DNA of 64,000 bases, taken from assembly GCA_963969595.1 (NCBI GenBank), contig OZ018417.1, positions 12,650,501-12,714,500 of the forward strand. The letters run 5' to 3'. Below the pieces are notes generated by a model. That model had not been told where the DNA came from. It saw only the letters and a program-made list of their open reading frames with translations, and did not search any database. The stretch is from Neckera pumila (Eukaryota; Streptophyta; Bryopsida; Hypnales; Neckeraceae). The position numbers and the translations under genes are program-made. Of this stretch, positions 58,335-64,000 are shown one piece after another (position 1 is the stretch's first letter; the number at the start of each line of letters is the position of its first letter).

Positions 58335-61300
58335 ATGAAAAATTATTTATTCATCCAAATAGAGAGTACAATCATCAAAAATACAGCAATACCATCTCAG
58401 GATTTGATAGCATTTTGCGATTTTCATATACTGAAAAAAGAAGAATTGATCTCACCAAATATTCCCCTTTAGAGAAATTTGTAGCACTTTTTAGTGAAAA
58501 TTCTCTTGAAAACAAAAAACTTGACCCATCTCCATATTCTAGTTGCTAAAGCGCTCCCAATGTTTGTCAAGCTTAGCCATTAACCCCCCCTTAAGGACCC
58601 GAGGTAGTTGAGATTTCCAAAGTTGTGAAGATGTGTTATAAAATGTAACGTAGAAGAAGAATTCAATGATAACTTTCAAACCAAATAATTATAAAATACA
58701 ACTTGTAGAACAATGAGATCAAACTAGTACGCAAAACAATATTTTCATAAGAACTCTTTCCCGTGAAGTTCAAAATATTAAGTTCTAATTGTAGTGATTT
58801 TTGAAGATTTTAATTTTACTTCTTTATTCAACTTGTTTTTGAAGGGTCATTTTTTAAACTAACAAGGTTATTTTTTGAGGCCAAACCTATTAGTACCTAT
58901 TGAATAGTCAAATATTTACAAAGCAATGTCTTCATAATCTATATACCGTATGAATTTAACCCTTAAATTTATCAACGACCCAAAACAATCCATTTTTAGA
59001 ACGGCCATTTCTAAACTTAGGAATGTAAAAAGTCACTTGAACTTGGATTCATTTTGAAGAAAATCAAGTTAGCTATCTAGTGGTGTTTTTAGATTTAAAA
59101 GAAGAGTTCCTATTGAATTTACAAAAAAGTTCAAAGTATGGGTAGTCTGGGGCTCTAGCAAAGAGTCATTGCTTTAGAAAACTCTAGCCAATGAGGTGGA
59201 GGCATGTGTTCATGGGCGGGCAAAGTCAAAATTGTATCGCTAAGTATTAGCAAGGCTGGGCCCAACCTTTGGGATGGGAGAGGGGTGGAAGAATAATGAG
59301 GTTGGACAATAATGACGCTTGGAATTCTAATAGGTTCTTAGCGTAGATCGTTCATGACCTTTTTCAATGAGTTGTTCAATAGTGGATTAGACCTAGAGCA
59401 ATGTTGCTCTCTCCTTTTTTTTAACTCTCTCCGGTCTGTAGATACCTTCAAATTTTGTTTTCTATTGTGTGTCTTTTCTTGTGTTCCTTCACTCTACCAT
59501 ATTTGATATTGAATTTTGGCTCCAGATTTGTGACAAATCTTTTATTTCTCTCAAAATTTTTGAAATTTAACAATGAAGTGGTCACTACTGCAAGACCATT
59601 TTCTCACTCATTTTTAGTCTTAAAAATTAAAGACTGATTTCAATACATGTGAAATTTGGTTACATTGAGAATGAGCATCGGATGCCAACTTTTTAAAATG
59701 TTATGTGTCCAAAAGAGCTAGTCAAACCACAATTTCAAATACTCCAAAGCATTGATTTCCTTGTAGTACCCTTCACTTTTACATTATAGTCTTCCAATCT
59801 ATGATTTGGATTGACATCAAACTTTGTAGGGATGATGAAGACTTGGCTTTCTACAAGATCCTACAGTTAATTTTGCCTAAAAATGACTCTTTGTACTTTG
59901 AGCTTCAACCCTTTGTAACTTACAAATTGAGATCCAAAACACCTTCAAAATGACCAAAAAATTTAAGGATTAAAGAACTAACACAAGAATCTTCAAAAAA
60001 AATTCTATGACAAAATTTGGTTTTGGGATTCAATTGTTCAAATTTTGATTGCTTGGTTTTCTAGGGGTAAAAGGACATTGCAATTTTTCAATGCCAAAAA
60101 TGGGTTCCCTACTTCTTTGGACCTTCCATTATGTACCATCTCCATGTTTTGTAGAACATCCATATCCACTATCAAGCATCCAGGAGAAAATCGTGTCTAT
60201 TCAGAGTTAAGAAGACACTCATTGTAAGTATGTAAGTTTCTATTCATCGTTGTCTTCTATGGCATATATGTAAACATTGCTTGGTGGATGTTGACGTTGC
60301 GAAAAACATCAGCACCGGTGATATCAAATTTCAATGGATATCTGAAAAGATGTCTTGCATTGCTTGGTCAACATTTGAGCGTCCATTCAATGGAATGGAA
60401 TGCAAGTAGAATAGTGGAAAAATTATTATTCCACTTGGATTTGATTCATGAAACAAGCACACACCTCTTAAAAAATATATACCTCTCTTGAAAATTGGGT
60501 CCAACATATTCAAATTGCAAATCAGGGTAGTAATAGCCTAATTGGCTTGTCTACCTTACCTTAAAACAATATGGTTGTTGTTGGCTATGTCAAATCCTAT
60601 GAGTTCCTCTAGTCTTTTTTTTATTTGTATAAAAATTCTTCAAAATTCATTTTGTATATGTCTCAAAGTAAACTATATTGGAATTTGAATCCCAAGATTT
60701 GAATCCCCACTAACATTGGTTGTAGTATGGTCATCTTTAGAACTAAGGATGATTGCAAAAAACTCTTGTCCTTTTTTTGTCCCCTTGGCCTTGAACGTGT
60801 GTGTTTTAATTCAAAACTTTTGTGTCATATGTCAGTTTTACATGAAATTTGAATTAAAGATACATGTGGTAGCTGTAGACATTGAATAAATTTTTTTAGT
60901 TTAAAAAAATATTTTATTATTTTTAAACAACCCCAATTGGATGTCTACCTTAGCCATTTGAGAGGGGGTAGTACTATTTTTGCTAATTTGAAGCTTGAAA
61001 ATGCAAATTTGAAGCTTGAAATTCTGATGCAAGGACTTCTTCTAAAGTTAACAAGCATTAAAAGACATTTTCTAAAAAATAATAAATTGACCACGTTCCA
61101 CATGTGTTCAAAATACATTACCTTGCACAAGTGCAGAGAACGCAATTCTTTTTTCCAAAGATGCAAATGGTTGAAAAGAAACATCTTCAGATTAGAAAAA
61201 AAGGATTTCTAAATTTAATTTCTTGATTTTTTTACTATTTTCTAAAAACCAAACATCAAAATATCTATTGCTTGCTTTTTGTGCATAACTTTTAAAGATC

Positions 61301-62079
61301 AATTTTTCTAGGCCAAAATTTTCACATACACATTATTTAGAATGCTTTACAAATTATCAAAATTTTATTTCATTTAAAAAGAAATGTTCCCAAAAAATCA
61401 TAGTATTTATTGATATAGATTGTTGTGAGACAAAAATGGTAAGTGTCTCTATCAATAACCCTTGAACCTTGAGGCACATCTTTGGAAGATGTAGAAGCCA
61501 TGCCTAGATTTGAACACGATAAACAACACAATTACATATAACTTTTGTAGATACAACTTTGATTGTAAAAAGGTCTTTCTTTATCTTTTTGCCTAATGTC
61601 GGTGATCCCTTGATGGTTGCTTGCAACCAGGTAATCCATTGTTGTATAACATGATCTGGCAATTTTCCTCCCACAAAGCATACAATTACCACATATTGTC
61701 TATAGTAATCCATCTCTTGCTTAGCTATGTTTTAGTCCACTAAAATCTCCCATTATTTGTCTTGTAATAAGAAACCAACTTCATTATGAAAATAGCCTAC
61801 ATGCCGCTCTTCTCCTGGATAAGGTTTCAAAGGATGAGACAAAGTGGGTGGTAGATAGATAGATAGGAACTCCAGTCTTCAAAGAAGGCCCGCATGAATA
61901 AAATGTTTGTTTGAAATAACAATGAGCTAATGTCCACTGGATCAAGGGCTATTGATTTAAAACTACTCACCCCTTTCGAGAATAGACACTATAAATCGGT
62001 AACCAAATAAAGATAACCAGGATTAAGGTGATTGGGTGAATATGGATTATAAATGTAAAGTGTAATGGTGGAGGGTCAC
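58335..62079. other. AT-rich intergenic DNA with one TTAA-type lead
   Basis: No gene supported; frames are under 95 codons and lack domains. TTAA at 58580-58583 is followed by CCCCCCTTAAGGACCC, which looks like a terminus of a TTAA-type element. CTACAAGATCCTACAG near 59858 echoes the conserved X block, and CTAGGGGTAAAA at 60061 could be the other end. A short direct repeat (AATTTGAAGCTTGAAA) occurs twice at about 60985-61020. A minus-strand frame at 61504-61713 (VCFVGGKLPDHVIQQW) vaguely resembles the DUF4283-type N-terminal region of plant LINE ORF1, a weak similarity. Confidence 0.3.
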
Positions 62080-62340
62080 CAAGTCATGAGTTCAGAGGTT
62101 GGTTGGAGAAGAACTATGTATCATGATTATGTGGTTTGGGTTTGATTCCCGTCATGCCCGTTTGAGCAGTAGCGTGATAGACATGGCTTGGTGTTGCTAT
62201 GAGTGATAATTAGGCAAGAAAGTTGTTCCAACCTACCGGCCCCATCCTCCCTACCTGAGACAAGTGCTTGAACCCAGTTGTAACACAAATAAAATAGTGC
62301 TCTTCATCACTATCCCTTCCTCTTTTTGTTTTGGTTGTGT
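62080..62340 (+). mobile_element. Possible tRNA-derived SINE or LINE 3' segment
   Basis: GGTTTGATTCC at about 62129 resembles a pol III B box, and AGTCATGAGTTCAGAGGTTGG about 40-45 bp upstream could be a worn A box. The segment runs up to the 3' end of the minus-strand LINE (62362). It might instead be that LINE's 3' UTR read backwards. No second copy was seen. Confidence 0.3.
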
Positions 62341-62361
62341 TTTGTATATTGCTTATTCTCT

Positions 62362-63711
62362 TCAAAGTGGTTGGTTGTTTTCTATTTTACTTTTATGTAA
62401 TATGATTGAACCAACATTTTGGACAGCAATGGTGTTGATTTGAGTTTGGTTTCAAGGAGTTTCATTGATGGAGCATGTGTTGTTCCTCTAACTCTTGTTG
62501 TAATGATAATTAGTGGGTCTATTTTTCATCTTTGGGCAATGATACTATTGACTAGTGGTTGGTATTTTTTGGATTTTATTATCTATTATTTGCAAGAATC
62601 TGTCATTAGAGTAAATGAATTCGATGAATTGTATTATGAAATTATTGTCTGGATTAGTTGATGGGTTATTTTGTTAGGGGAGTCCTTTAACATAGAAGGT
62701 ATCCGGTTTGAGTCTAGCATTGCAGTGACATCTTTGTCTTATACAAGAGCAAGATAGAAGCCATGGGGGGATTGAATTTTCTCGTGGGTTGTTGTTGAAT
62801 GTTCTTGCATTCATGAGAGTGTATTTCTATTTTTTTCAGTGGGTTTTATTAGCTTTTCTCAGTTTCCATATTGCTTTGTTATGCCTTTTGGTTTTGAGGG
62901 CATGAATATGGTAGTGATTGCATTTGAGTAGTACATAAAGCCATGTATTTACATCATGGGAGTTACATATGGAGCATGTCATGGATGGGAATCTTTCTAT
63001 GCCAAAAATAGTTGTTTTCTAGCATTTCCCATGTATTGGCCAATACGAAGTTTTAGTAAGCTTGTTTTTTGTGAATTTGTTATTTTGAGATTAGTCCAAA
63101 ATTCATTAGAAAGCTTGTTATCTATATCGGGATTAAGTGTCCATATTTGCTAATGTTCGGGAATTGTTGTGCCATTATATCCAGATTTTATCACGATTGT
63201 GCTTGGTGATGTATGTTTTGAGGCACCTAACAAGGCCTTTATCAGATCGTTGGGCTCGGCCTGGCCATTTGTCTTTTGGTAGTAAAATGGTGTAGTGTGC
63301 GCAAATTCATATGGTTTTGAGGCAAATTTGTATTCTTTTGTGGTACCATTTTTAGCAAGTCTATCCGCTTCTTCATTTCCTGCAATACTATCATGAGCTT
63401 TAATTTTGTAAAACGTCGTAGGTTGTGTACGACTTTGTAGCATTTCTACCATAGATTCTAATATAACTTTATCTGCATGGTTACAATGTAGTATAGCTGT
63501 GTATTGAGTACATATAGATAGTTTAGGCAGTTGGTGAATATGTGTGCTGGTTCATGCAGATATTTGGTAGTGATTATACGTAGTGTTTTATATATGGCCA
63601 TTAGCTTGGCTCTAAAATAGGTTTGTAGACCTAGTAATTGTTTAAGTAGGTAGTACATGTTGTAAAATAATGAAGATATATTGCATTGCAACCACGAAGC
63701 TACCAAATTGA
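62362..63711 (-). pseudogene. 5'-truncated LINE ORF2 remnant with RNase H domain
   Basis: The 3' part of a non-LTR retrotransposon, read right to left. It begins in an RNase H domain (63150-63711): RAKLMAIYKTLRI, HIFTNCLNYLYVLNTQ, then KIKAHDSIAGNEEADRLAKN. The Asp expected in the IFTD motif is Asn here. A frameshift near 63455 splits the domain. Further frames give LKTYITKHNRDK, QKTSLLKLRIGQYMGNARKQ and SMTCSICNSHD (a zinc-knuckle-like segment), then WLYVLLKCN, KRHNKAIWKLRK, CSCIRQRCHCNAR, IQFIEFIYSNDRF and KIENNQPL ending at TGA (62362-62364). Reverse transcriptase and endonuclease are missing, the usual 5' truncation. It matches the plus-strand remnant at 52940-53890 over its C-terminal half. 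Inactive. Confidence 0.8.
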
Positions 63712-63866
63712 AGACCCCTTTTTCATATGATATCCTAGGTGAAGGACTCTTCTCACTTGATTTGCATATGTCCCACTGAATGACTTCAAAAAATAGGAAG
63801 GCAGTTACTGCCTTTTAGGGGCTCATTGTCATTGTCATTGTGACAAATTATTACAATGACCTCAAA

Positions 63867-64000
63867 TATTACAAAAAAATTGGCCCCTGTGAAGGGCCGT
63901 CAGGTTTTCGGTAAATGTGCAATTATTGTATATACATATTTGTAAAAAAAAAATAAAAAAAAATAAAAAAATAATCAAAATTTCGACGGAGGAGCACCTT
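63867..64000. mobile_element. CATTA-type MITE end, cut by the window edge
   Basis: TATTACAAAAAAATTGGCCC, then GAAGGGCCGTCAGG, resembles the left ends of families C (GAAGGGCCGTTCC at about 46552) and F (CATTACAAAAAATATGAGGC). An A-rich tract follows. The right end lies beyond the window. Confidence 0.4.

Overview
This is nuclear DNA from a land plant. Evidence: two spliced plant genes with GT-AG introns (a class I HD-Zip homeobox gene and a chloroplast-targeted pterin-dehydratase-like RAF2 gene), Stowaway-type and CACTA-type transposons, and very AT-rich, repeat-packed intergenic DNA. The HD-Zip protein keeps the pre-homeodomain layout and the PWWDWP tail that I associate with moss, lycophyte or fern class I proteins, so a seedless plant with a large genome is my guess; the species cannot be fixed from the sequence.

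Layout. 1-840 is a GC-richer block with no recognisable gene. 841-22290 is intergenic and dominated by non-coding transposons. 22290-27580 is a GC-richer, repeat-poor island holding the HD-Zip gene (CDS 23179-24952, three exons, 356 aa). 27580-53900 is again repeat-rich, with a GC-richer patch at about 43990-45010 that may hold a gene fragment, and a LINE remnant at about 52940-53890. 54400-57900 is a second genic island with RAF2 (CDS 54502-56491, four exons, 224 aa). 57900-64000 is AT-rich and ends with a 5'-truncated, frameshifted LINE on the minus strand (62362-63711).

The most interesting content is a family of roughly 920-940 bp non-coding elements whose ends read CCCCTAAAGG...CCTTTAGGGG and which are bordered by TTAA on both sides, the pattern expected of piggyBac-like (or Sola3-like) transposons. 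About nine recognisable copies plus several decayed ones lie in the window. The TTAA duplication can be proved inside the window: one copy (35354-36278) sits in a Harbinger-like element whose uninterrupted sister at 3986-4551 has a single TTAA at the same point. Other copies carry nested insertions (a CACTA element with a perfect AAT duplication, two abutting TA-flanked MITEs, and a CATTAG-ended MITE). Subtracting these brings each copy back to about 916-919 bp.

Other families: Harbinger/Tourist-like elements with TAA/TTA duplications, two Stowaway elements, several TA-flanked MITE families, a MITE family with CATTA ends, a long foldback element, a 412 bp hairpin, and simple repeats. No tRNA, rRNA, CRISPR array or intact autonomous transposon was found. 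The two genes are 29 kb apart and have no evident functional link.
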